64,000 bases of DNA from Marasmius tenuissimus (taxonomy: Eukaryota > Basidiomycota > Agaricomycetes > Agaricales > Marasmiaceae), in contig JAQOTA010000020.1 of the NCBI GenBank assembly GCA_029532415.1, forward strand, positions 310,001 to 374,000, written 5' to 3'. The translations under genes were made by a program, and so were the position numbers. This document shows, piece after piece, positions 1 to 10,604 of the stretch (positions are counted from its first letter, which is position 1; the number at the start of each line of letters is the position of its first letter). The notes below the pieces were generated by a model that was not told the DNA's origin, did not search any database, and worked only from the letters and a program-made list of their open reading frames with translations.

Positions 1-453
1 CATGTACAGAGAGCTTTGGTCCAGTGCTCAACTCGAGGGAACTTACGTGAGGGCTTTTTGGGTATCCGAAACCCTTACCGAGATACTCAATCCTGAGGCG
101 AGAGAAAATGCCTGCCTCGCATCCAGAATGTCCGATACCAGACCCACTGGGACGCCAACTGAGGACAGAACAAAGAGAGACAAAAGGGAAAACCGGAATA
201 ATCGATTTCCTTTGTTTGTCGCTTGTGTTCTTCTCCTTAGCACGCCGAGGCCCATCCGAAAAAGGCTTGCGTTCACGCCATAGAGAAACAGGTGAATCTA
301 TAAGGCATGAGCGATCGAGAACAGGGATTGACTCGAGGAATACGGACTCACCGAGGAAATGATTATTGGAAGTAAGATGCCAAACTTGAACTGATTCTCA
401 GCAATATGTTCATCCAGAGGATTGGAGGAAGTTGTTGAAAGAGTCGAAGCCAT
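1..453 (-). CDS. Seven-span membrane protein family, copy A (partial, runs off left edge)
   Basis: Only the first two exons are in the window. Exon 1 (453-352) encodes a 34-residue N-terminus ending in the hydrophobic stretch FGILLPIIISS. It is followed by a GTGAGT donor, a 54-nt intron and exon 2 (297-47), which begins IHLFLYGVN, carries the LRRR loop and the second span (LFRFSLLSLFVLSSVGVP), and ends at a GTAAGT donor. These are the same boundaries and phases as in the complete copies further right, so exons 3-9 should lie beyond position 1. No stop or frameshift is visible in the part present. The family is fungal and uncharacterised; a receptor or transport role cannot be read from the sequence. 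Confidence 0.8.
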
Positions 454-2582
454 GTAGGGGGGAACAAGTGTCAAAAGCAACACCTCGCTACTTAAAACGA
501 GAGCCTCGTTACCATGACGTAAAGCGTCCCGATATAACTGATGGGCCATCTTTTCCAGCTGATTCGAAACACTAATCACCTGAATGATGTTACAAGTATG
601 TGTGAGCAAAGGAAAGGAAACACTGCCGTCAAGAACGATCCTGAGTACCTTTGAGTGGGCCACTACAACCGCAGACGGCTCTCGTCTCTGCCTCTCTGAT
701 ACCATTGCGACGGTAGGTCTCCGAGGTGGTTTTTTTATTGCAGGCTATCGATCCAAATGGAGTGGGAATGAAGCTCTTACTAGGATTCGAAGCTGCGAGA
801 TTGATAATAGTCAGGATTGAGTCGACCGTGCGGTCAACGGATGAACAAGATGAGATCAAACTTCTATTCAATCAATCATTTGATCCCGTTTTGACCGCAC
901 TGAACTCCGACTTTCCTCTATCCAGCGCCCCCTGTATTCCTCGACCTTATACCATAAGGGTCAACACTGTGTGCATAGCATTACTGTGGACGTGCTCAGA
1001 GCCCTGTCTTACCGGGGGTTTTGTGGGTCCAAGCCTCGTGGGCAAAAGCATGTGCCCCCGATAGAACCCGAGCGAATGAATTGATGACGTCTTGTGATAT
1101 CCCGATTCGGCCGAATAGTCCACCGCAGCGCTCCCACCAGCGTTGTCGACTCTGAGTCTTTGCCATCACAGCGCCCACCATTCTCGCTTCTAGACATACA
1201 AATCCTCCCTCAGACTCAACCGCCATCAACAACTATTCCGATTCCTCGGTTTTTCTGCAGTACATTTATCGGCTTTTAGCGCCATGTGGTCCAGCTGTCG
1301 AAAGATCCATGACACTTCACCTACTCACTCTCAAGCTGGATGTGAAGACTAGGTTTGAATAGGGACTGGGAGCGGCGATGGAGTGGCGGAAAGAGTACCG
1401 TGCAGGCGCTGATACGCCCCGCCCTCAGAGATTCTTCCCATCGGCACCGTATCTGAAGACCGTCAATCTAGTGACTGGTAAGGATACAATAGCCCTTGAA
1501 CCGTCACACGTCCTCAATCTCCAAAGTATCCGCATTGCGCTCTCCTACTCTCGACTCAGCTTCCCATTGGCATCAGAACCCCAGGGTACGTCGACACCCT
1601 CGTATTTTACTCTACCCAACGCAACCCTTTTCCACTATGTCACCGCGTGAGTCTAGATCCTGTGGATAGAGTAATACGCATCGGAAGCCGAGTAGATGAG
1701 ATTGACGACGAATACTCGTACGGCACAAACTTCAACGATAACGCGTTTTTGATTCATACAACTCCAACTTCGAACCCAGTTTGTTCTAATTCCCGTCGCC
1801 CATGTTGCTGAGCAGTCCATGTCACTCCCAATACTTACCGGGAAGGGTTTTTCCCAGACTACGCATCGTCTTTCAATTCGATGCCAATGGTGGCAGGTTC
1901 CACCTTATTCCCACTACAGGAAACCGAGACGAAGCGCGGACAGCCCTGTTGGATTATGCAGAGGTCAATAGTTCGGGGTCTTGACCGAGTTTGGCTCGGA
2001 TGTGGAGCAAGTAGCTAGAGATATATCGGCTTGAAGTGGTGGAAAAGCCGGTAAACGAGCATAGCTGAAGAAGGTTATGAAGGCAACGACTGCAGAGATT
2101 AGACAGAGAGTGAGCAAGCCGTTGAAAAGGCAGAGAAGCCGTCGAACCAATCATCCGGAAGCGGCTATTTTACTCGAAGTCGAAGTATTGGATGGCTCAC
2201 GTTACTCAAGAGCGATGATCCTAGTGTTTCCCGACAAGATTCATTCCTCCCGAATACATCTTTGTGACCTCCTTCCCCTCGCAAAAAAGAAAGCGCTGCG
2301 CCGATCTTGGGCATAAACTATGATTCACGAACACCATGTAGGTGTACAGAAACATATGACTTTGAGAACATGCACTTGACGAGCGGAGGGCCTACCATTA
2401 CTATCTCAATTTCCCTATTTACCTCCTCCTTGTTGAAGTCCTCAATGATCTAGCGTTAGATTCAGTCAAGTTAAACCCGTGTGTGAGTGTCTATGTTACT
2501 ACAGATGGATCGCGAGAGCGAAAAGCCGAATGACTGAGAGCGCTATTACAATCTGTGGCTCGACAAGTGCCAACTTGTGAGA
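454..2582. other. Intergenic, no gene supported
   Basis: About 2.1 kb between copies A and B. Short open frames exist on both strands (for example 726-1064 and 1378-1650 on the plus strand), but none shows a recognisable domain, and none can be extended by plausible introns into a longer product. I see no repeat or RNA gene in it. Confidence 0.5.
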
Positions 2583-3956
2583 TTAATTGACAGACCGAGA
2601 ATCGTAGCGCACTATATCCTCTGATATCGGCGCCGTTTCCCAAGTATTTGCCCTCACAATCAGTAGGGTCGGTGCGACTCCCTGCAGTAGTTGACTGTCA
2701 ACTCGGGTAAGATGAGCCACGAGACGCCTTGCTTACTGCAACCTGGATTAAAACATGTCCATAAAGTTGGGAAGATGAGAAAAGGCGCAAGCAATGAATA
2801 TGATCCATGCAATGAGATAGCACAAGCACGACTCAATTCTAATACACAATTTGTATTAGGTATCAAGAAGGAATCTCACGATAGAAATCTGGAACTCACA
2901 AAAGCCTGAAAATGACGCGAATTTGCACCCGCGAGCTGGTCGTGGCCCCTTGAATAGCTCTGCTCCTTACTCTACGAGCTATCATTCAATCAGCGGTGTG
3001 TCTGCTCAACAAAATGATGCCTTGACTTACCAATCACACCGGTCAAAAACAAGTGAATCAAGACATGCAGGAGAATGCATGCCAAAGCCATCTGTTCCCA
3101 GATATCTTTCCGTATTTCGACGGGCGCAAAGTCCAAGTTTGATGCAGTGAAAAAGGGAATGTTATGTGAAAATGATGTCAAGTTGGACCAGATTGAAGAT
3201 AGCCCCCCCCCCCCCCCCCCAAAGACTTGCAAATGACCCACATCAGTGAAACAATTGGCCTAGATGCACTTGAGAGATTACTTCTCACCATCAATTAGAA
3301 AACAATTAGCAACCAAAGCTCTCGCGTAGATCCCCTTCCGCCATTCACAGATGATAAAGCATAGAAATACCTACCGAGTTCAGATCAATTCAAACGGAAG
3401 ATTTTGAGACAAAGCCTGCTGATTGGACAGTGAACTAGGTCCTAAAGTGCGAGCGTAGCTACCACGAGACTCACCCCATAGTCAATAGAATCACGAGATT
3501 GGTTATCCTGAGGACATACATTTCAGTGGAATGGATATTTTCATCTCTGAGTAGAGGCCTTACTGTAAAGCATTCTCGGCGACGTACAACTCGCGTGTAC
3601 ATTCCAACCCCACAGCAGCACAGAACGCCTGTCTCGTACACAAAATACTGGCTGTCACGCTGATTGGAAGGCCGAGCGACGACAAAGAAAAGAGAGAGAT
3701 AAGGGAGAGTCGGAATAAGCGGTTTCCGGTACCCTTCTCTCGTTCTAGTTTTTCAAGGTAACGAGGCCTACACGGAATAGAAGAATATTGCAGCCGTAGA
3801 GGAAGAGGTATGACTACGCGTTGTGAATATTAGCAAGCGCGCGGATGTCATATCAGAACTTACAGAGCACACAATAATGGGGAGTAAAATGCCGAACTTG
3901 TATCGACTTTCAATACGGTCTCTTTCCGAAGTGTCAAGAGTATAGTTTGAAGACAT
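2583..3956 (-). pseudogene. Seven-span membrane protein family, copy B (frameshifted)
   Basis: The family order is readable from right to left. Exon 1 is 3956-3864 (31 residues, ending in LLPIIVCS). Exon 2 starts YLFLYGCN, exon 5 (about 3371-3290) reads VFLCFIICEW, exon 6 ends HLFLTGVIG at a GTAAGT donor near 3030, exon 7 is about 2992-2911, exon 8 begins IESCLCYL and exon 9 begins GVAPTLLIVRANT and stops at 2583-2585. One base is missing in exon 2 near 3757 (a TAG appears in the LRRR-equivalent loop and the frame changes) and another near the end of exon 8 (about 2755). A run of 18 C (3203-3220) sits at the start of exon 6, and the 22-nt exon 4 was not found. The RCF motif is altered to LCF. 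This looks like a decayed copy. Confidence 0.8.
3203..3220. repeat. Homopolymer run of 18 C
   Basis: Eighteen consecutive C on the plus strand (G on the coding strand of pseudogene B), at the boundary of its sixth exon. It is the longest homopolymer I noticed in the window and could also be a sequencing-length uncertainty. Confidence 0.9.
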
Positions 3957-4528
3957 TATGGGAAAGGAAGAACCTATAGGAAGAACTGTTGCTCTGAGCA
4001 TAGGACTCTCCCACCGGGAGCTATCGAAGGATGTGGCTGATTGATATTGTCTGAATGAACGGAAGGCTGAGAATTCCATATCGATGTACTCGTCTGTGAT
4101 CATCCCGGTGTAAGATATATCCGTTATCAAAATGTGTTTTTGATCACTCGGAAGCTATAAACAGAGATCATCATTGAGTGCTTGCTATGAGCAGTCGCAA
4201 CTGAAGATGATGATTCATCGGGACCGTACACTTGTTGGAAGGTGTGTCCCCGAAGGCAAGCCTCGGCATCAAGGAAGTAGCAGGTAATTTGATTATCCAT
4301 CAATGCAAAGAATTATACTACTGTAAGGGGTTATATCAGCCTAAGATTGACTGAGCCAAATCTCTTCAGCAGTTCAACAGGTGAGTGGGGTCCCGAGCCA
4401 CGTTTTCCAACACGGATCTGATTTGGCAGACCGGTCTGAAACGCATGATGCTGATGACATTGGGTTCAACAATGGACACCGTAATTGGTGACTGTTGTTT
4501 ACTTGAATTGGCACAGTATACCAAGCAT
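3957..4528. other. Intergenic, no gene supported
   Basis: About 570 bases between the start of copy B and the end of the Ulp1-like gene, both on the minus strand. No recognisable coding sequence, repeat or RNA gene was seen. Confidence 0.4.
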
Positions 4529-6350
4529 TCACGTCCGCGTATTTCCTGCTGGTTTAGCCTTCTTGCATTCCTTCTCAACGTGAAGCTTGAAGTACGATAC
4601 GTCATACACTGTCTTCATCTTTAGCCAGTCGCCGCAGGCTGAACGGTGGACATGGCGAGCCCGGGTGGGATCATTGCTGTCAGCCTCAACTTCCGCATCA
4701 TATGCTCTCAGCCTCTCGATGTAGCTAGGCAACTTTGTCTCATTCTTCGAAAAGGTTCCGGCCACAACTGCATCATTGAGAATATGAACAGCATTTGCAG
4801 AGCGGCCACGCGTCTCGGTAGAAGCCTTTCCTTGTCCTCGAGACTTTTTGCCGGTCGTTCTGCCGTAGGGTTATCGACGGAAAGCTTTCGCTTTTGTAGT
4901 TTCGAAGAATGAGGGATGAAGGGGTTGGATGGTGACGCGAAGTTCATATGAGGACTAAGAGGGATCGAAATGCCCGAGGTCGGCGAGGTGGCAGTATTGG
5001 AATTACCATCGAGTGATGGCGTGAGAGGGGAAGAGGATAATGCGGGAGGAGAAGAGGATACTGTAGGGGGAGGAGATGGAGATAGCGGTGCGGCTGGGAG
5101 CTCGGATACTATTGTTTTAGCATCAAATCCGTTTGTAAGGTTTGTTGCTGTTATTTAGGTAGCAAATGTCACGGTCAGACTACACAACTCCCACTCATTA
5201 ACAATCACTTACGCTGTTGTAAGACGCAGTCATGCCCGTGTAGGAGGGTGAGGTGATCAAGCCCAGTCCAGCTTCGTTACAAGTCTCGTGGGTGGCATGT
5301 TTAACTACATTCAATGCAAGGTCGGCCAGAGGACCCGGTTCTATATTTCCTCGCGTCTAGAATAGGATGTGAGCGTAGAATCGACTATCAAGGAAGGAAT
5401 ACACACGATGCTCAAAGAGTATCCAACTATGTCATTGAAATCACGGATCCGCCAACTTTCCCTACTCTTCTTATCCCAGAGCTTATCGCCGAAAAGGTGG
5501 TGCTTGAGTGTGTTCACGGCAATGATCCCACATGAATAGGAATCATTTCCTTGATGTGTACAGTCAAGAAGATCGTGAAAAGAGATTTGTTTCAACGGTA
5601 AGTGTCGGTAAAGCCACGACTTGATGGCAGCCTTAATTTTCTTCGGGGCAGGTCCACGGAGGGAATCGCTCCAGTGGATATGCCGTTCAGGCATGGATAT
5701 CTTCATTGCTACCCAGTGCCCTGGTATGTGTACGACTGTCCAGAGATTTTGCGTCAGAGCTTCCCAGTTTAGAGCCAAACTTGAGAAGATCTCGCGGCGC
5801 TTTGGTATTGTACACGTCTTCAGCCGCTTTGAGGTATGGACTCGAGGAGAGCACTGCCGAGAGAGAGCACGGCGCAATAAGGTTGGAATGGGAAAGAGAG
5901 GGCAAGCAGAAAGTCGCATCGATAGTCGAAAGAGCATGGCGTTAATATGCCCGTCGTTCAACCACGAGTCGGAAAGGAAGGTGGTCATATCAGTCATTTT
6001 CATATCTGACTGAAGGCCGCCAATGTTTTCTTTCCATTGCGCTTGACCGAAAGTATTGGGTGGTATAATTTCGGGCATTGGGACAGAGGGCTGGAAAATA
6101 GGGAAAAGAAAGTGATTCTGAGTACTAACTGTTACAAATATACTATTGCTGCGACAATGAAACCATTCGACCATGATTCCGACCCATTTCCTGTCTCTTT
6201 CGCCATGACTTCAGCCATTTTCGACCGTACATCCAGATCCTGGTCAGCCACCCCATCCGTTCGCCACAGTTTGCCAAAAGCGACTGGAGTTGCATTGTTG
6301 TGCTCATTGGAATATCCCTGAAATGAGCAAAGCTGGCCGAGGGCGGGCAC
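4529..6350 (-). CDS. Ulp1/C48-type cysteine protease domain protein, transposon-associated; possibly decayed
   Basis: The largest open stretch (about 6090-5380) carries the hallmarks of a Ulp1/SENP-like (C48) peptidase: LNDGHINAML, the histidine block VHIPGHWVAMKI, the aspartate in HWSDSLRGP, and the glutamine and nucleophile block HQGNDSYSCG. Upstream an intron ending TTTTCCAG (about 6091) links it to an exon ending GFIVAAI. Downstream an intron 5388-5342 or so leads to an exon ending TASYNS. Beyond this are a Ser/Pro-rich region, a Lys-rich region (SSKLQKRKLS) and a C-terminal C/H cluster (CGDWLKMK, FKLHVEKEC) with stop at 4529. I could not join the exons after 5220 and around 4870 in one frame, so the gene is either spliced in a way I missed or frameshifted. 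C48 peptidases cleave SUMO-like tails; in Agaricomycetes such genes often travel with DNA transposons. The 5' end is uncertain. Confidence 0.65.
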
Positions 6351-6411
6351 TGCGAGGAGGAAGAATAATGGTGGTGGTGTGCTGGGAAGGACCGTGGGAA
6401 CACTACCTATT

Positions 6412-6507
6412 GTAGGTGGACCGCATCCGAGATGGCCCCGACCAGAGGGCCTGTAGGTGGACGGCAGTTTCCGGCCTCAGTGTGGGAATAGTGATGTGTA
6501 GGTGGAC
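6412..6507. repeat. Three copies of GTAGGTGGAC, spaced 41-45 bp
   Basis: The decamer GTAGGTGGAC occurs at 6412, 6453 and 6498, just upstream of the Ulp1-like gene. The intervals share loose similarity (CCGNATCCGA, GGCC), so this looks like a decayed tandem repeat of about 43 bp. Confidence 0.5.
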
Positions 6508-7156
6508 CATCCTTAGGACCGTATCCGACCATAGGCGAACGAGCTGAGCATCTGATCCCGTCACTGTGGAGGTACTACATCTTGCAGGCGCGCCGGCACT
6601 GTGAGAGACTCAGCACTACTAGCGCAGAACAAAGCCACCTATAACAGTCAGAACTCGGATTCCATCACTCACAGCACGCCACTGGGAAGATCAAATTCCG
6701 GAGAGTTCAATGCTCCTAACTACTCGAATCTTGTGAGTGTTTAAACCATCATTTCTGGAAATCAAAGGAGCACCCTCCTCATCTCACACAAACGAAACGC
6801 CAAGACTGGATCACCGTTATCGTAGTCTGAGCAACCAGCATATCATCCCTGGTTGTCCTCAGTAATGTTTGCCTTGGCAAGGAGGGCTGAACGATTGCCT
6901 TCGTAAAATAAGGTTGTCAAGACAGACAGAGGTTTCGACGAATTGTGGTGTTTCCCTCTAAGGGCTGAATGTGATGGATGGAACAGAAGAAAAAGTGAGT
7001 CACTTACAGCAAAATTCCAAGGTCCCGCCTCATCCAGATGGTCTACAGGTCAAAGTTGATTGATGGCGTACCAGTGTGCACTGACCGGTCCAAACAACGA
7101 ATACCGGCCTATATTAAACGTAGCATCTGCTTCAAGGGATTTGTCTGTGCCTCATC
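6508..7156. other. Intergenic, no gene supported
   Basis: The 650 bases upstream of copy C contain only short unconvincing open frames. They should include the promoter of copy C, but I cannot point to a specific element. Confidence 0.4.
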
Positions 7157-8639
7157 ATGTCTTCGACAGACGCCTTCCCTACTCCGCGCAGTGAAGTCGC
7201 CGGAAAAGAGTTCAAGTTTCTCGTTGTGCTCCCATTCGTTGTTACCTCGGTGAGAGAACATCGAAGATTACGGGTTGTTTGGTGTTCATCCAATCTAGAT
7301 TCACCTCTTTCTCTATGGCTTCAATGTCTTGTTATTCTGGATTGGTCTTGTAGTTTTGAGGAGGCGGCAGCGGGAGCGAGAAAAGTACACCGGAGATCGA
7401 TTCTTTCGATTCGTGCTTGTCGCCCTCTTTATTCTGTGCTCAGTCAGTGTCCCGCTAAGCCTGATATCGGGAGTCTTCGATGCGAAACATGCATTTTGTC
7501 TTGCTTCGGGAACGGAGTGTTCCCACAGAATGTTGTTCTCCCAAATGATTATGCAGTAAGTCACTCGAGGCTCGAGCTGAACGGTAGATTCGAGTATGAT
7601 TTTACTGACGTACTATCTACAGAAGTTTTATTGTTGGAATCTTGATGACAATGACGTGGGGTCTTGCATGAGCTCCTGTTACGAGTTGACTAACTTCTGA
7701 GCAATAGTCTCATCGAGGATAGTATTTTGGTCAGTAGTCGCACGGGCCTTTCGTTCTGGAATGGATCTCACCAGTGCTGTAGGTGTTTCGATGCTTTGTC
7801 GTTTGCGGATGGCAAAAGAGAGGATACGCAATAATTTCAATCGCAACGTGCTTTATATTCGATGGTATGGATAGTTGCTTCAAGCAATAAACAAATGTCT
7901 GACTATTCCACAGTCGCAGCCGGGGTATCTGCAATTTTCGCCAGACAGATGCAGTTCTCGCATTCATCCTCGGCTTCGTCGCTGGATTCTATCTTCTCTG
8001 ACGTCGACAAGGAAGTAGAATTGTTTTGGAACCTGGGTATCATCTTTGTCTCGGTTCATCTTACGATCAATGTGTTTTTTACGAGCGTTATTGGTAAGTT
8101 TTTTCGTCCCTCCACTTAGCGCATGGCTCACATACGGTGTTTTTCGATAGTTCGTAAGATTTTAAGATCTGGAGCACACCGTACTGGAGTAACGAGCGCG
8201 CGAGAACGACTTAGGACCGTCATAGCGCTTCTGTAAGTGCTCGGAAAATCAAGATGGATTACATGAGCATTTTCACGATTCCTGATCATCTTGTATTAGG
8301 GTCGAATCTTGTTTACTCTACCTCATCGTGTGGATCGTGCTTATTGCTTGCGCTCTGGCGAAGCTACCCAATTTTACAGTGATACACTCAAATCTCGTTC
8401 AAGTTGCAGTACGTCTCGAGGTTTTATTCACGGAGATCGGAGCTAATAATTGACCTCAGGGAATTGCTCCGACTCTTCTGATCGTTCGGGCAAATACACG
8501 TAAAGAAGAGATGATCACTGAGGCTGCTGTAACACACGTTCGACCTCCCCTGATGGCACGCAGCAGGGCTTCTGATTCGGTTGATGGAGATATTGTGCTG
8601 CACGTCATCAGGGATTTTAACGAATCGAAAAGCCCTTGA
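7157..8639 (+). CDS. Seven-span membrane protein family, copy C (complete, 345 aa)
   Basis: Nine exons: 7157-7249, 7299-7555, 7623-7655, 7708-7729, 7783-7864, 7914-8093, 8151-8232, 8300-8408 and 8460-8639, 346 codons including TGA. Every intron is 49-67 nt with GT-AG ends, and all phases agree. Hydrophobic segments in order: span 1 (FLVVLPFVVTS into IHLFLYGFNVLLFWIGLVVL), an RRRQRERE loop, span 2 (FRFVLVALFILCSVSVPLSL), span 3 across exons 3-5 ending VFRCFVVCGW, span 4 (YAIISIATCFIF), a variable loop, span 5 (LGIIFVSVHLTINVFFTSVI), span 6 (VESCLLYLIVWIVLIACAL) and span 7 (LVQVAGIAPTLLIVRAN). A charged tail contains DGDIVLHVI. The layout suggests a seven-span, receptor-like plasma- or endomembrane protein, but there is no sequence match I know to a characterised GPCR such as STE3. 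The ATG sits two codons from CATC and opens a 31-residue first exon like the paralogues. Confidence 0.88.
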
Positions 8640-9425
8640 GTTTCTCCCTGGTATCATCAGTCCATACACTGAATGCCATTCCCCGCGCCATGGATCTCTA
8701 GTGCCATCGCTGAATGTACTAGTAAACTATGTAGTATGTAGCCCTCGTATTTTTATCAGCTTCCCTCTATAAAAACCCCACAAGAGCACCTTTGTCCTTA
8801 GAGTCGTAAGCTTGATAGACGGAGAGGGGACATAGGAGATCTAAGTTGGGAGTTGTGCTGCGGGTTTACAGCCAAGATTGCTTCTCTTCGACTCCGATGT
8901 GGGTCTCCTCAGCTCACTAGTGGCTTTGATGTCACGGCAATGATCAAAGGTGTACTTGTAATCGACTCATGATTGTGAAGTTTTGGAAGCGCGGGTGACA
9001 CAGTCCCGGCTGGTGGGGCTCGAGCGAAAAACATGAAAGCATACGTCAACTAGCCCGTGACAGCACAGCTAAAAATAGTGTGTCGAGAATCGACCGTTAT
9101 TTGGCATAAACAAAGGCGCGCAACGAAAAAAAAAACAAAGTCGGTCTACGATTATGATAGCGGCTGGAATCGACCCACTGGTAAACTTGGACCTCGATAG
9201 ATCCATACAAGCATGACACGCCTTGAAAGCCGCTGTTTTAGGGTGTGCTGGTTAGGTCACTATGTGAGTAGAACGTAACTAACAGCGCTAGACTTTGAGG
9301 GAGGCGAAAAGCGCTGCACAAGCGCCCAGAGACCCTGTGACAACTTAGTGACGAGAGTTATGAGGAGTTATGTACGTCACACCTGGCTGTCTTTCTGACC
9401 ATCGTGTGGGGCCGGGGACGATGAG
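8640..9425. other. Intergenic, no gene supported
   Basis: Nearly 800 bases after copy C with no open frame of note; a poly-A tract lies at about 9126-9135. No repeat family recognised. Confidence 0.4.
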
Positions 9426-9430
9426 TACCC

Positions 9431-9889
9431 TGTTGAACATGATGTATATCATGTGATACACTGTTGACGTGTTGTTTACGCGTCACACTATTTATAGAGC
9501 TATGCCTCTAGAACACTTGCGTCCTCATGCAAGTACTACGTCTCTGTCTACGTATCTTACTACGTACATCTAGTTTTCATCATATATGACACTATAGACA
9601 GTCGCTATCCAATAGCATAAGTAGAGCCTCCAATACATGAGGCAAACACGACTATGCTCACCAAGCATACTACCATTCATGGTAGAAGTACTTACACAGT
9701 ACTAATGTCTTTTACGCCTTTAGGGCCGAATACCTACTTCTAGTAGTAGTTTCAGTTAGTGTAATACTCATTACATGTACCAGAAACTTATGTATAAAAG
9801 ACTGGACGAAAGGCCTTAAGCCTTAGGACAATCTACTCAATTATCACCTCTTCACAAGCATCTCAAGACTACAAGAACACTCTGTGTAT
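9431..9889. repeat. Hairpin-rich element, possible solo LTR or non-autonomous element
   Basis: The stretch starts TGTTGAAC, has a TATA-like TATTTATAGAGC at about 9490, and is bounded by TACCC on both sides (9426-9430 and 9890-9894), which could be a 5-bp target duplication. Between 9437 and 9824 there are twelve perfect short inverted repeats one after another (stems 5-7 bp, loops 2-8 nt): for example 9437-9454 (ACATGAT/ATCATGT), 9516-9533 (CTTGC/GCAAG), 9671-9684 (TACCAT/ATGGTA), 9687-9703 (AGTACT/AGTACT) and 9760-9775 (TGTAAT/ATTACA). No coding sequence is present. The LTR idea is weak because the right end does not finish in CA. Confidence 0.5.
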
Positions 9890-9894
9890 TACCC

Positions 9895-10604
9895 ATGTGA
9901 GGTTTTCTTCATTATACCCACTGTGCACTTTAACTATGCTGGCTCATCATACCCACCCGACAGATGCCAACACGAATTGATGGCACTTGACAGACAGAGG
10001 GGTTGACAGGTTGTGTCCAGATAATCAGAGCGTTTTCTGTAATTATCAGTAATAATCGATAATAATGATCCCTTTTGGAAAACAAGAAAATATCGCGAAA
10101 TAAAACCCAAAATACCCAAAATGTCGAGAAACATGGCATATTCCGATGTCAGGCGCCAGGGCGCTTCTCCAGTTCTTCGGACCCGGAATAGCAAATCCCG
10201 GGGTTGCCTATCTTCTTCTGCGTTCTGGACTGTCGCTATCCGACAAACATTGGGTCTTTTGATGAACCAATCTACCAGAGCTCTGGATGGTGAGCACGGA
10301 AAACATACATATGTATAGGGTTGTTCAAGGACGGGCAACTTGGTCCACCGACTCATGCAAGCCGTGCTACTACTGCTTGATTCGCTTGACACTTTGACAG
10401 CAAAATTCTGTGATTTGGAACCTCAAGATTGACGCGACGTAGGCTTCACTCAGGACTCTGGAGAATGTGGGGACCCGATGATGTCGCTCTTTTTTTTTAT
10501 ATTTCACAGATGACGAGTTCTGTGAAGGAGATACTTGTAGCCAAAGGGGCAATTGGTGACTTGCAATCGTTCCTTCATCACCCCCCACCTCTGTGTCCTC
10601 AGAT
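9895..10604. other. Unassigned, one doubtful ORF
   Basis: A minus-strand open frame of about 150 codons spans 9934-10392, rich in Ser near its start, with one weak hydrophobic stretch (FLDILGILGFISRYFLVF). I recognise no domain and cannot say it is a gene. Otherwise nothing is seen. Confidence 0.3.

Noticed and set aside
9431..9889. Calling this a definite solo LTR
   Set aside because: The start TG and a TACCC duplication fit, but the right end lacks CA and there is no inverted terminal match; kept only as a hairpin-rich element.
9934..10392. Minus-strand frame of 152 codons
   Set aside because: No domain, no plausible splice continuation and low-complexity start; not supported as a gene.
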